Source of the DNA: Elusimicrobiota bacterium
GTDB taxonomy: Bacteria > Elusimicrobiota > Elusimicrobia > UBA1565 > UBA9628
Direction of reading: 5' to 3'
Assembly (NCBI GenBank): GCA_016207665.1
Contig: JACQPG010000056.1
Location: 1-52,148 of the forward strand
DNA: 52,148 bases
Positions 34,029 through 41,706 of this stretch are shown one piece after another. The notes under the pieces are model-generated. The model was not told where the DNA came from. It was given only the letters and a program-made list of their open reading frames with translations, and ran no database searches. The position numbers and the translations under genes were made by a program. Each line of letters opens with the position of its first letter. The first letter of the stretch is position 1.

Positions 34029-35128
34029 GACTTCCTGCCTTCCGCCCAATAACGGTTTTCCCCGACCCCGAACTTGGCTCGCGCGTGGGGTTGCCGGCCA
34101 TGGATCGCCTCGACGAGATCCTGGTCGCTTCCGCGCTCCAGGCGTCGGAACGTCCTCCATTCTTGAGAGAGCATGGCCTCGGTCTCCTCCGGGGTGTAGC
34201 ATTCGGCGACCGGGGTCAGCCATAGATCGAGCAGGAAGAATATCCTGTGGCCGGGCAGCCCCAGGCTGCGGCAATAGCTCTGACAGGCGTGCCGGTCCGC
34301 GGAGCGAAGCAGAAGGCGGGCCAGATAATGGGTGAGCCGATCCAGGCCACCCGGTCGCGCGTAAAGGTAGATCCAGGCCCGGCCCGCGGGCTTCATCACT
34401 CGAGCGAGCTCGGCCAGGCCCCGGGCCGTGTCCTCGGTGTGGTGGAGCACCCCGTTGCTGAACACCAGGTCGAACTCTCCGTCCTTGAAGGGCAGCTTGA
34501 GCACGTCGGTCGCGACGTAGCTCACCCCGGCCGTTCCGGCGGCTCTTTGTCTGGCGACGGCGATCGCCTCGGAGCTTCCGTCGCAACCCACCACCTCGGC
34601 CAGCCCCAATTTCTTGAGGGCCACGGTATAACGCCCTCCGCCGCAGCCGCAGTCCAGGGCCCTCTTTCCCTTGAACCAATCAAGGTCGATGCCGTTGCGC
34701 CGCAGCCGCGTCGACAGCAGCTCGAAGGCCTCCTCGTAATAGTGGGCCGGGCTGAAATCCCCCCAGAGGCTGCCGTAGTGTTTCGTGGTCGCCTCGAAGA
34801 GCGACTCCTCGCGCGCCGCCGCGGAATCCCTCTCAAGCGGAAGCCGCCGTTGCTTTTCCAGGCATTCGGCGGCCGCTTCCAGCAAGGTCCCATAGGCCTT
34901 GGCCGGATGCGAGCTCGAGGCGAAGGCGGCGTCCTGGCCCAGGCGCAGGCGATGGCAGATGTCCATGCGAAGCAGATCGGCGTGCGCGCCGCAGCCCAGG
35001 GCTTCGGCGGCCTCGTGCAAGCGCGAGGCCGGCGCGAGCAGCGCCGTGTCCTCTATCATCAGATAATCGAATAGCTGCTCCACGTTGTCTATCTGGGAGC
35101 TGCGCAGAGTCTTGTGGGCGGTTTTCAT
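34025..35128 (-). CDS. class I SAM-dependent methyltransferase
   Basis: 367 residues. An N-terminal helical region (about 1-110) with no domain I know precedes a methyltransferase domain. This has GKRALDCGCGGGRYTVALKK (SAM loop), VVGCDGSSEAIAVARQRA, DGEFDLVFSNGVLHHTEDT (motif with HH) and LARVMKPAGRAWIYLYAR. Probably methylates a glycan sugar or a precursor. ATG 35128 follows the nucleotidyltransferase stop by one base (TAG A ATG), with an AGGA about 7 bases upstream. It is the second gene of the long operon. Confidence 0.87.
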   Translation of the reverse strand: MKTAHKTLRSSQIDNVEQLFDYLMIEDTALLAPASRLHEAAEALGCGAHADLLRMDICHRLRLGQDAAFASSSHPAKAYGTLLEAAAECLEKQRRLPLERDSAAAREESLFEATTKHYGSLWGDFSPAHYYEEAFELLSTRLRRNGIDLDWFKGKRALDCGCGGGRYTVALKKLGLAEVVGCDGSSEAIAVARQRAAGTAGVSYVATDVLKLPFKDGEFDLVFSNGVLHHTEDTARGLAELARVMKPAGRAWIYLYARPGGLDRLTHYLARLLLRSADRHACQSYCRSLGLPGHRIFFLLDLWLTPVAECYTPEETEAMLSQEWRTFRRLERGSDQDLVEAIHGRQPHARAKFGVGENRYWAEGRKS

Positions 35129-35129
35129 T

Positions 35130-36191
35130 CTATTTTCCTTGCGCGGGGCCGTCCTGCGCCCTCTGATAGGATCCGGGATCGCCGATGTCGAGCCAATATT
35201 CGCTGATCGGGAAGCTGGCCACCTTCAGCCCGTCCTTGACCAGGCGGTTGATGAGCTCGGTCATGTCGAGCTTTTGATCCCGCCCGATATGCCGGTAGAC
35301 GGCGGGCTCGAGCAGATAGATGCCGGCGTTGATCAGGAATTTGCGCACGGGCTTCTCGTTGAGGCGCTGTATATAAACGCCCTGCGTCTCGACCACCCCG
35401 TAGGGCACCTGGAAGTCGAATTCCCTCACGCCCACGGTCATCACCGCCTGGCTTTCGCGGTGAAAGGCGAGCATGGACTTGAAATTGACCTGGGTCAGCA
35501 CGTCTCCGTTGATGACCAACTGGGTCGCGGTGGGCGACTCCATCAGGCCCAAGGCCCCGGCGGTCCCAAGGGGCTTGTCCTCCTTGAGATAGCCGATACG
35601 CACCCCGAATTTCTCGCCGTCGCCGAAGTGATCGACGATGGCGTCGGCCTTGTAGTGGGTGGTGATCACCATCTGTCTGATGCCGGCCTCGCGCAATTGG
35701 CCCACGATATGCTCCATCAGGGGCTTGTCGCCGATGGGAAGCATGGGCTTGGGCAGCTTGTCGGTGAGCGGGCGCAGCCGCTGGCCGAAGCCCCCGGCCA
35801 TGACCACCGCGCTCAACTTGGGCTGCTCCGGGAGGAACTCCTCCAGAAGGGCCAGCTCCTGCACCCGTCCTTGAGGATCGACCAGAGGGATATGGCGCAG
35901 AGAATGCAGGCGCATGAGCTTGAGCAGTTCCTCGGGGCTCGAGCCCAGGGGCATGGTCAGGGGGTTGCGATTGCCGCGCTCCCCTTTCTGCTGGGCCCAT
36001 TGCTCGATGGTGGTCTCCAAGCCCATTCCATGGAGCATGGCCCGCCTCATGTCGCCGTCGGTGATGACGAAGAGAAGCCGGCGCCGCTCGTCGACCACCA
36101 GGGCGGCGCCCTTATCTCCCGAGTCGATGAGGCGTATCACCTCGCGAAGGGTCTTGTCGGTCCGGATAAGAAGTTTGGAGATGTCCCTCAT
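35130..36191 (-). CDS. ptmE: CBS-domain nucleotidyltransferase (PtmE/GlmE type)
   Basis: 353 residues. Two CBS motifs at about 1-115 (VITDGDMRRAML; LRHIPLVDPQGRVQEL) precede a sugar-1-phosphate nucleotidyltransferase from about 125: LSAVVMAGGFGQRLRPLTDK is the catalytic loop, LPKPMLPIGDKPLMEHIV follows, then VINGDVLTQVNF with the metal Asp and EYWLDIGDPGSYQRAQ. In Campylobacter the same architecture (PtmE) makes GDP-glucosamine for legionaminic acid. It leads the long operon. ATG 36191 starts the CBS domain; the frame allows a 16-residue extension to 36239, which reads as promoter sequence instead. There is no Shine-Dalgarno sequence. Confidence 0.88.
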   Translation of the reverse strand: MRDISKLLIRTDKTLREVIRLIDSGDKGAALVVDERRRLLFVITDGDMRRAMLHGMGLETTIEQWAQQKGERGNRNPLTMPLGSSPEELLKLMRLHSLRHIPLVDPQGRVQELALLEEFLPEQPKLSAVVMAGGFGQRLRPLTDKLPKPMLPIGDKPLMEHIVGQLREAGIRQMVITTHYKADAIVDHFGDGEKFGVRIGYLKEDKPLGTAGALGLMESPTATQLVINGDVLTQVNFKSMLAFHRESQAVMTVGVREFDFQVPYGVVETQGVYIQRLNEKPVRKFLINAGIYLLEPAVYRHIGRDQKLDMTELINRLVKDGLKVASFPISEYWLDIGDPGSYQRAQDGPAQGK

Positions 36192-36196
36192 GATCT

Positions 36197-36211
36197 GTTC
36201 AATTTTTGAAC
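36197..36211. promoter_or_regulatory. inverted repeat between promoter and start of the long operon
   Basis: GTTCAA-TTT-TTGAAC is a perfect 6-base inverted repeat with a 3-base spacer. It ends 5 bases before the ATG of the nucleotidyltransferase gene (36191) and lies just downstream of the likely -10 box TATCAT (36222-36217, - strand). It is a candidate operator at or beside the transcript start. Its protein is unknown; the MarR-like protein of the operon (22461-23015) is one possibility. Confidence 0.4.
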
Positions 36212-36212
36212 A

Positions 36213-36218
36213 TATAAT
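36213..36218 (+). promoter_or_regulatory. TATAAT box on the + strand, 9 bases before a small ORF
   Basis: A perfect TATAAT. An ATG (36228) follows after 9 bases and opens a 33-codon frame. Upstream spacing gives no clear -35. The same AT-rich island (36197-36235) also serves the divergent operon, so the box could be a by-product of that promoter. Confidence 0.35.
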
Positions 36219-36227
36219 GATAGCAAA

Positions 36228-36329
36228 ATGAATAAGCATGGAAGGCCCGGCGCCATATCCCCGGACTTCGGGGAGCTGTACCCGGGTACAGCTCAGTTTT
36301 TACTAGCCGCGATTAGTACGTGGCGCTGA
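36228..36329 (+). CDS. possible 33-residue small ORF (or small RNA) in the divergent gap
   Basis: ATG 36228 to TGA 36327-36329 encodes 33 residues (it starts MNKHGRPGAISPDFG). No family is recognised and there is no Shine-Dalgarno sequence; it sits 9 bases after TATAAT. A perfect 22-base palindrome followed by a T run lies inside it, so a short RNA of about 77 bases ending at the T run is as likely as a small protein. Confidence 0.25.
   Translation: MNKHGRPGAISPDFGELYPGTAQFLLAAISTWR
36273..36301 (+). terminator. perfect 22-base palindrome followed by T run
   Basis: GAGCTGTACCC and GGGTACAGCTC (36273-36294) are perfectly complementary with no spacer, and AGTTTTT follows. On the + strand this is the shape of a rho-independent terminator. 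No known + strand gene precedes it; the only candidate is the small unit from 36213. Read on the - strand the T run is lost. A zero-spacer dyad could also be a protein-binding site. Confidence 0.45.
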
Positions 36330-36370
36330 CGCAATTCCTGATCCGCGCCAGTACAAGCGCTACCGCGCTT
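36316..36370 (-). other. two hairpins after the radical SAM gene
   Basis: AAGCGC-N4-GCGCTT (36355-36370) touches the stop of the radical SAM gene. GTAC(G)TGGCGC pairs with GCGCCAGTAC across 18 bases (36316-36354; one bulged base). Neither has a T run on the - strand, so they may be 3'-end protecting structures rather than terminators. Together with the palindrome at 36273-36301 they fill nearly all of the 177-base gap that is not promoter. Confidence 0.4.
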
Positions 36371-38192
36371 AGCGGCCTTCGCGCAGCAGCTGCATGGACT
36401 GCTCGGTGAGCGTGAGGGGGGAGGGGGTCAGAGAGGCCACGAGCTCGCGCAGGGACACGGCTGGGCCCGTCATTCGCTTGCGAAGGCTGAGCCTATGCCG
36501 GGTCCATTCCCAGAGATGGCCCAGGAACTCCGGCCAGGGAAGGCGTTTGAGCTCGTCTTGGAGCAGCCAGACCGCGAGTATGAGATGCCTGAGCGGGTAA
36601 AAGTAGGCCACGATCACGTCGTAGCCCAGATCGCGGGAGAGATTGAAGTAACCGCCCTTGCTGTATTCCTCGATCAAGCCTTGCTTGAGCTTGTCCATGT
36701 CCGCTTCGTAGTGCGTGGTGGCCTTGCCGAGCTTGCGGCTGAGCAGCCGGGCCAGGAATGTCGCCAGCGGCGGGATCGGCGTCTTGTTATGGCGGTGATA
36801 GTGGCGCATCACCTCGAGCACGATCCGGCGCCGCCAAGACCGCACCGTCAGATAGTCCGAATCCGTGAAATTGAGCATCTTCGTGTCGTCGGCCGCGTCG
36901 ATATCCGAGATGGAGAGCAGATAGCGCTCCTCGTCTTCCAGGCTGCGGCCGATGAGTCCCTTGAGCCGGGCGTACTCGTAGACGGGGGTCCCCGGCAGCG
37001 CCTGGATGTAGTTGATGCTCATGCGCGAGCGCGGGGACTCGTAGGAATCCTGGGTCACGGTCTTGAGGAACTCGGTGGTCTGGCGCACGGTCCGAGGCGT
37101 CTCTCCAGGCATGCCCAGTATCATCTGATAGATGGTGAACAGGCCCGCTTCCTTGGTCCAACGCGCCGCGTTGAGATTGTCCTGGAGCGAGGCCTTCTTT
37201 TCCATGACGTTGAGTATATCCGGGCTGCCGGTTTCCATCCCATAGAACACGGCCACGCAGCCCGCGGCCTTCATGTCGCGAAGAAGCTGCGGTTCGGCCG
37301 AGCGCACGCGCACCCCGCCCACGTTCCATAATATGTCCAGCGGGGCGAGCTGGCGGATGAGCTCGCGCGTATGCCTGCGATCCGAGCCGAAGTTCTCATC
37401 GGTGAACATGACGAAGCCGACGTTGTAGCGCTCGATGAGCCAGCGCAATTTGGCCATGATCTGCTCGACCGGGATGGCGCGATAGCCCTTGTCCCAGCGA
37501 TGGCAGAAGGTGCAGCGCGCCACGCAGCCCTTGGCCGTGACCAGCGTCGCCATCTTCTTGCCCCGGCGATGGGGCTGGCTCGAGCGAGGGTCCTGTATGA
37601 AATCCGCCCGGGTCATGGGATCGGTGATGAAATTGTCGATCTTGGAGAAGCGCTCGAGCAGGGCGAAGTCCGGGTCGAACACCTCCTCGGCGGGCAGGCG
37701 CGTCTCATAGCCCGTGAAGCGCATCTGCCCGTCGGATCCGAGGAAGGTGAGCCCCTTGACGCCCTCCAGAAGCTCGGGCTTCCAGCGCTCTCCCATGGAT
37801 TCGAGCGCCCGTATGAGATTGACCGACACTATCTCGCCCTCGCCGATCACGCAGACGTCGACGCCCGCCAGGCGATGAAGTATCTCGGCGCTGGCCGCCA
37901 GGTTGCCCCCCAGCACGATGCGGGCCTTGGGAAGGACGCGGCGAAGCATGGACACCAGCCTCTTGGTGTGGGCATAGGCCGTGGAGACCACCGCGCTGAT
38001 GCCCACGACGTCGGGGCGCTCTCTCTGGAAAAAGTCCTCGACCTCCCGCCAAGAGGGCCGTAGCCCGACTATATCGAAAAAGAGCGGATCATAGCCGGCC
38101 TCCTGCAGCGAGCGGATCACGGCCATGGAGCCGAAGGGGGGATAGCTCGTCGGGACGGGGCGTATGGGCGAGGTGCAGATCGCTATCTTCAT
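36369..38192 (-). CDS. B12-binding-domain radical SAM protein
   Basis: 607 residues. The N-terminal cobalamin-binding-like domain (about 1-150) has [37 protein letters not shown] and [13 protein letters not shown]. The radical SAM domain (about 210-450) carries the cluster motif [15 protein letters not shown] (C-x3-C-x2-C), then [35 protein letters not shown] and [17 protein letters not shown]-terminal region of about 150 residues is unassigned, with a hydrophobic part ([20 protein letters not shown]). Enzymes of this class methylate or rearrange unreactive carbons in lipids and glycans; the substrate is unknown. It stands alone between two promoters. The ATG at 38192 is 10 bases after a TATAAT box, without a Shine-Dalgarno sequence. 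Confidence 0.88.
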   Translation of the reverse strand: MKIAICTSPIRPVPTSYPPFGSMAVIRSLQEAGYDPLFFDIVGLRPSWREVEDFFQRERPDVVGISAVVSTAYAHTKRLVSMLRRVLPKARIVLGGNLAASAEILHRLAGVDVCVIGEGEIVSVNLIRALESMGERWKPELLEGVKGLTFLGSDGQMRFTGYETRLPAEEVFDPDFALLERFSKIDNFITDPMTRADFIQDPRSSQPHRRGKKMATLVTAKGCVARCTFCHRWDKGYRAIPVEQIMAKLRWLIERYNVGFVMFTDENFGSDRRHTRELIRQLAPLDILWNVGGVRVRSAEPQLLRDMKAAGCVAVFYGMETGSPDILNVMEKKASLQDNLNAARWTKEAGLFTIYQMILGMPGETPRTVRQTTEFLKTVTQDSYESPRSRMSINYIQALPGTPVYEYARLKGLIGRSLEDEERYLLSISDIDAADDTKMLNFTDSDYLTVRSWRRRIVLEVMRHYHRHNKTPIPPLATFLARLLSRKLGKATTHYEADMDKLKQGLIEEYSKGGYFNLSRDLGYDVIVAYFYPLRHLILAVWLLQDELKRLPWPEFLGHLWEWTRHRLSLRKRMTGPAVSLRELVASLTPSPLTLTEQSMQLLREGR

Positions 38193-38202
38193 GCGAACAG
38201 CA

Positions 38203-38208
38203 ATTATA
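38203..38208 (-). promoter_or_regulatory. TATAAT box for the radical SAM gene
   Basis: A perfect TATAAT on the - strand (38208-38203), followed by 10 bases and the ATG at 38192. No -35 match and no Shine-Dalgarno sequence. A transcript would start 2-4 bases before the ATG or at it. Confidence 0.5.
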
Positions 38209-38245
38209 GCTTATCGTCGAGGGCCCGGGGCCGGAGCGCGGGATT

Positions 38246-38254
38246 TGATATACT
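38246..38254 (+). promoter_or_regulatory. extended -10 promoter of the rfbH operon
   Basis: TGA followed by TATACT (38249-38254) forms an extended -10 element. The predicted transcript start near 38261 gives a leader of about 16 bases before the GTG at 38278. It is divergent from the box of the radical SAM gene, with 40 bases between them. Confidence 0.5.
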
Positions 38255-38277
38255 GTGCCATCGTTCTTATTCCTCCG

Positions 38278-39594
38278 GTGTCAAACTCTCTTCGCGAACA
38301 GATATTGACCCTGGTCCGCCGTTACGCGGATGAGGCCCATGCGCCAAAGCCCTTCGTCGCCGGCCAGACCCCCGTTCCCGTCAGCGGGCGGGTCTACGGC
38401 GGAGAGGAGATGGCCGCCCTCGCCGATTCGGCCCTCGATTTTTGGCTGACTTCAGGCCGCTTCAACGAGGCTTTCGAGAGGGAGTTGGCCCGGTTCGCAG
38501 GGGTGCGCCATGCCCTGACCGTCAATTCCGGCTCCTCGGCCAATCTTCTGGCCGTGGCGGCCCTCACCTCGCCCAAGCTGGGGGAGCGAGCCCTCAAGCC
38601 CGGCGACGAGGTGATAGGGGTGGCGGCTTGCTTCCCGACCACGGTCAATCCCCAACTCCTTTATGGCCTGGTGCCGGTGTTCGTGGATTTGCGCCTGGGC
38701 ACTTATAACGCCGATCCGGCTCTCATCGAGCGGGCGATGGGCCCCCGCACCCGCGCCATCATGCTCGCCCACACGCTCGGCAATCCCTTCGACCTGGAGC
38801 CGGTATTGGCGCTGGCGCGAAAGCACAAGCTCTGGGTGATCGAGGACTGTTGCGACGCGCTGGGCTCGTCCTACGGCGGCCGGCTCGTAGGCGGTTTCGG
38901 CGATATCGCGACATTGAGCTTCTATCCCGCTCATCACATCACCATGGGCGAGGGGGGAGCGGTGCTTACCCAGAGCGGGCAGCTGCGCCGCCTGGCCGAG
39001 TCCTTTCGCGACTGGGGCCGGGATTGCTGGTGCGCTCCCGGAAAGGACAACACCTGCGGGCAGCGTTTCGGCTGGAAATTGGGCGACCTTCCCGAGGGCT
39101 ACGATCACAAGTACGTCTACTCGCACGCCGGCTACAACCTCAAGATCACGGATATGCAGGCCTCGGTCGGCCTGGCGCAACTCGACCGCTTGCCCGGCTT
39201 CATAGAGAGGAGGAGGTCCAACTTCCGTTATCTGCGCGAGCGTTTCAAGCGCATGGAAGAGTTCTTCATACTTCCCGAGCCCACGCCCGGATCTGATCCG
39301 GCCTGGTTCGGCTTTCCGCTTTCGGTGCGCGAAAGCGCCCCATTTTCCCGCGAGGAGCTGCTGCGCCATCTCGATTCGCGCAAGGTGGGGACCCGCCTGC
39401 TCTTTTCCGGCAACATATTGAGGCAGCCTTATTTCAAGGACCGTCCCCGCCGCGTGGCGGGCGAGCTCGCCAACACCGATTTCGTGATGGCCCGCACCTT
39501 TTGGCTGGGCGTCTATCCCGGGCTCTCCGAGCCCATGCTCGACTATGCCGCCTCCCAGGTCGAGTCCTTCGTCGCCTCCGCGACCCGGGTATGA
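38278..39594 (+). CDS. rfbH: RfbH: CDP-4-keto-6-deoxyglucose 3-dehydrase (E1)
   Basis: 438 residues. A PMP-dependent, iron-sulfur enzyme that removes the C3 hydroxyl on the way to CDP-3,6-dideoxyhexoses (abequose, paratose, tyvelose, ascarylose). Two diagnostic features are visible. First, [16 protein letters not shown] has His (residue 220) where aminotransferases carry the PLP lysine. Second, Cys192, Cys250, Cys252 and Cys260 give the C-x57-C-x1-C-x7-C spacing known for the E1 [2Fe-2S] site ([12 protein letters not shown]). GTG 38278 (MSNSLREQ) is the chosen start because the family opens with this helix. The frame extends to 38164, but that part overlaps the divergent promoter. The next gene overlaps by ATGA. 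Confidence 0.92.
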   Translation: MSNSLREQILTLVRRYADEAHAPKPFVAGQTPVPVSGRVYGGEEMAALADSALDFWLTSGRFNEAFERELARFAGVRHALTVNSGSSANLLAVAALTSPKLGERALKPGDEVIGVAACFPTTVNPQLLYGLVPVFVDLRLGTYNADPALIERAMGPRTRAIMLAHTLGNPFDLEPVLALARKHKLWVIEDCCDALGSSYGGRLVGGFGDIATLSFYPAHHITMGEGGAVLTQSGQLRRLAESFRDWGRDCWCAPGKDNTCGQRFGWKLGDLPEGYDHKYVYSHAGYNLKITDMQASVGLAQLDRLPGFIERRRSNFRYLRERFKRMEEFFILPEPTPGSDPAWFGFPLSVRESAPFSREELLRHLDSRKVGTRLLFSGNILRQPYFKDRPRRVAGELANTDFVMARTFWLGVYPGLSEPMLDYAASQVESFVASATRV

Positions 39595-40472
39595 GGCGGG
39601 CCTTGATCACCGGAGTGACCGGCTTCCTCGGCCGGGCCTTGGCCCGGCGCCTGCTCGGAGACGGCTATGAGCTGCACGCCTTGGCCCGCCCGGGCCGCTC
39701 CGGCTCGCTCGAGGACCTGGCTGGACGGGTCCGCGTGCATGACTATGACGGAAGGTATGGCGCCGTCGAGACCGCTTTGGAAGAGGCCAAGCCCGAGCTT
39801 GTTCTCCATTTGGCCGCGCTGGCGCCCATCGCGCATGAGCCAGGGCAGATCGACGAGCTTCTCGACGCCGATTTCGCCTTGGGATGCCGGTTGGCCGAGG
39901 CGAGCTGGCGCCGGGGGACTCGCGTCTTCATCAACACGGGCAGTTTTTGGCAGAGGCGAGGCGGCCGCGCCTATGATCCCGTCAATTTGTACGCGGCCCT
40001 CAAACAGGCCTGCGAGGACGCGCTGTGTTTTTACGCGCGCGCCACGGACATGCGCGTGGCGACCTTGACCGTATACGACGTGTACGGGCCGTCCGATCCG
40101 CGAGCAAAGCTCTTGTCCCAGCTCGAGCAGGCCCGCCGCCAAGGCCGCCGGCTGGACCTGAGCCCGGGGCGCCAGAAGTTGCATATGGTCTATATCGACG
40201 ACGCGGTCGAGGCCTTTATCAAGGCCGCGCGGGCGCTCGAAAGCAAGCCGGCCCTATCGGGCTCCACCTGGGCCGTGCGCGGCCTCAAACCGATCTCGGT
40301 CCGATCGCTCGTCGCCTCCTATGAAAAGGTGGCCGGGCCGGTCCCGGTGCGTTGGGGAGGCCGTCCCTACAGGGCTCGCGAGGTGATGCGGCCTTGGAAC
40401 GGGCCCTTGGTGCCCGGCTGGAAGCCGACGGTCGGCCTGCCCGAGGGACTCAGGCGCTGCCTCGGCTCATGA
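39591..40472 (+). CDS. NAD-dependent sugar epimerase/reductase (SDR), likely 3,6-dideoxyhexose step
   Basis: 293 residues. [20 protein letters not shown] is the dinucleotide loop, [13 protein letters not shown] the catalytic Ser/Thr strand and [12 protein letters not shown] the YxxxK pair. [18 protein letters not shown] and [14 protein letters not shown] follow the extended-SDR plan. Following RfbH directly (ATGA overlap), it is probably the reductase that completes CDP-abequose or CDP-paratose, as RfbJ or RfbS do; which C4 isomer is made cannot be read from sequence. The enzymes that make the earlier intermediates (RfbF, RfbG) and the E3 reductase are not in the window. Confidence 0.85.
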   Translation: MRRALITGVTGFLGRALARRLLGDGYELHALARPGRSGSLEDLAGRVRVHDYDGRYGAVETALEEAKPELVLHLAALAPIAHEPGQIDELLDADFALGCRLAEASWRRGTRVFINTGSFWQRRGGRAYDPVNLYAALKQACEDALCFYARATDMRVATLTVYDVYGPSDPRAKLLSQLEQARRQGRRLDLSPGRQKLHMVYIDDAVEAFIKAARALESKPALSGSTWAVRGLKPISVRSLVASYEKVAGPVPVRWGGRPYRAREVMRPWNGPLVPGWKPTVGLPEGLRRCLGS

Positions 40473-41683
40473 AGCCGCGGCTCCATTTCCACTCCGACGC
40501 CGAATTCTTCGCCGGCTGCGAGAACATGCTCGTCAACTTCTTCGCCGACGAGTCCTTGCGCCGCGAGTACCGGATCAGCTTCAGCTATCAGCGCAGCGAG
40601 GCTTACGATGCCGGGCTGCGCTGGAGAGTGCCGGAGCTTCCGGAGCTCTTTGCCCTGGAATTGCCGGACGCGGATGTCTGGGCCGGTCGTTTGCCCTCCC
40701 TGCTCCGGCCGATATTCAAGCTCTTGGCGCGCCTTTTCGCCTTGCGCGTCTGGCTGGCGCTTTGGAACGCCTGGCGGCTCGAGAGACTCTTTAGGGAGCT
40801 CTCCCCGCAAGTGCTGCATATCAACAACGGCAATTGGCCCGGGGGTTACACCTGCCAGGCGGCGGCCTTGGCCGCTCAACGGGCGAAAGTGCCGGCCGTC
40901 GTCTACGTCGTCAACAACATGGCCATAGGCTATGGCTGGAGGCGCTGGGCCGAGCGGAGTCTGGACCGCGCGGTGGCGGCCGCGGTCGATCGTTTCGTAG
41001 TCGCCTCCCGCGCGCCCGCCCTGCGACTGCGGGAAATTCTTTCGCTGCCGGCCGAGAGCGTAAGCATACTGCCCAACGGCATCGCTCCCAGACCCCATGA
41101 GGAGACTCGCGAGCAGACGCGTCGCCGCCTGGGCTTGCCCGAGCAGCGTGTCGTGGCCGCCTCCATCGCCTTGCTGGAGCGAAGGAAGGGGCATGCGCTC
41201 TTGCTGCGCGCCCTGGCCAGGCTCGAGCGCCGGCCTCTGCTCGTGATCGAGGGCGAGGGCCCGGAGAAGTCGAATTTGGAGGCTTTATTGGAGGAGCTGG
41301 GTTTGTCGTCGGATGTCCGTTTCATCGGACGCGAGCGCAATATATTCGACCTGCTTGGCGCCGCCGATATCTTGGTCGAAAGCTCCCTGGGGTTTTCTCC
41401 CGCGCCCAACATCGTGGCCGAAGCCATGAGCCAGGGCCTGGCCGTCTTGGCCAGCGTCCATTCCTCCTCCGAGCAGCTCGAGGATGGGCGCACGGGCCTG
41501 CTGGTCGATCCCTCGGACACCTCTGCGCTGGCGGCGGCTCTCGCTTCGCTCGAGCGGGATCCGGCGCTCAGGCGTAGGCTGGGGGAGGCCGCGGCCAGGG
41601 CTTTCGCGGAGAAATTCGCGGCGGGGCCGGCGGTCGAGCGCTATCGCGCGCTTTATTCCTCGCTACGTCGGCCGGACTGGTAA
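40469..41683 (+). CDS. GT4-family glycosyltransferase
   Basis: 404 residues with a GT-B fold. The start is PRLHFHSDAEFFAGCENMLV; the membrane-near LLRPIFKLLARLFALRVWLA may be a surface helix. VLHINNGNWPGGYTCQAAAL and VDRFVVASRAPALRLREIL belong to the N-terminal half, SILPNGIAPRPHE to the hinge, and SPAPNIVAEAMSQGLAVLAS to the donor site with the E-x7-E-like pattern. It probably transfers the dideoxyhexose made by the two genes before it. ATG 40469 shares ATGA with the previous stop. A 21-base gap then leads to the ATPase gene. Confidence 0.86.
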   Translation: MKPRLHFHSDAEFFAGCENMLVNFFADESLRREYRISFSYQRSEAYDAGLRWRVPELPELFALELPDADVWAGRLPSLLRPIFKLLARLFALRVWLALWNAWRLERLFRELSPQVLHINNGNWPGGYTCQAAALAAQRAKVPAVVYVVNNMAIGYGWRRWAERSLDRAVAAAVDRFVVASRAPALRLREILSLPAESVSILPNGIAPRPHEETREQTRRRLGLPEQRVVAASIALLERRKGHALLLRALARLERRPLLVIEGEGPEKSNLEALLEELGLSSDVRFIGRERNIFDLLGAADILVESSLGFSPAPNIVAEAMSQGLAVLASVHSSSEQLEDGRTGLLVDPSDTSALAAALASLERDPALRRRLGEAAARAFAEKFAAGPAVERYRALYSSLRRPDW

Positions 41684-41700
41684 AGTTCGGGTTCGGGGGC

Positions 41701-41706
41701 TATAAT
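41701..41706 (+). promoter_or_regulatory. TATAAT box overlapping the ATPase gene start
   Basis: A perfect TATAAT whose last two bases are the A and T of ATG 41705. The next in-frame ATG, 41714, lies 7 bases downstream and could be the start of a leaderless message. GGGGG 5 bases before ATG 41705 is a weak Shine-Dalgarno candidate for the alternative. Confidence 0.4.

Noticed and set aside
36192-36239. 16-residue N-terminal extension of the nucleotidyltransferase
   Set aside because: The extension would cover the promoter and inverted repeat, and the CBS domain starts at the ATG 36191.
36273-36301. possible tRNA, because GGTACAGCTCAG looks like a D-arm
   Set aside because: No acceptor stem, anticodon arm or T-loop (GGTTCGA) can be placed around it on either strand.
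38164-38277. longer rfbH start at ATG 38164
   Set aside because: The added part overlaps the divergent radical SAM gene and both -10 boxes, and does not resemble the family N-terminus.
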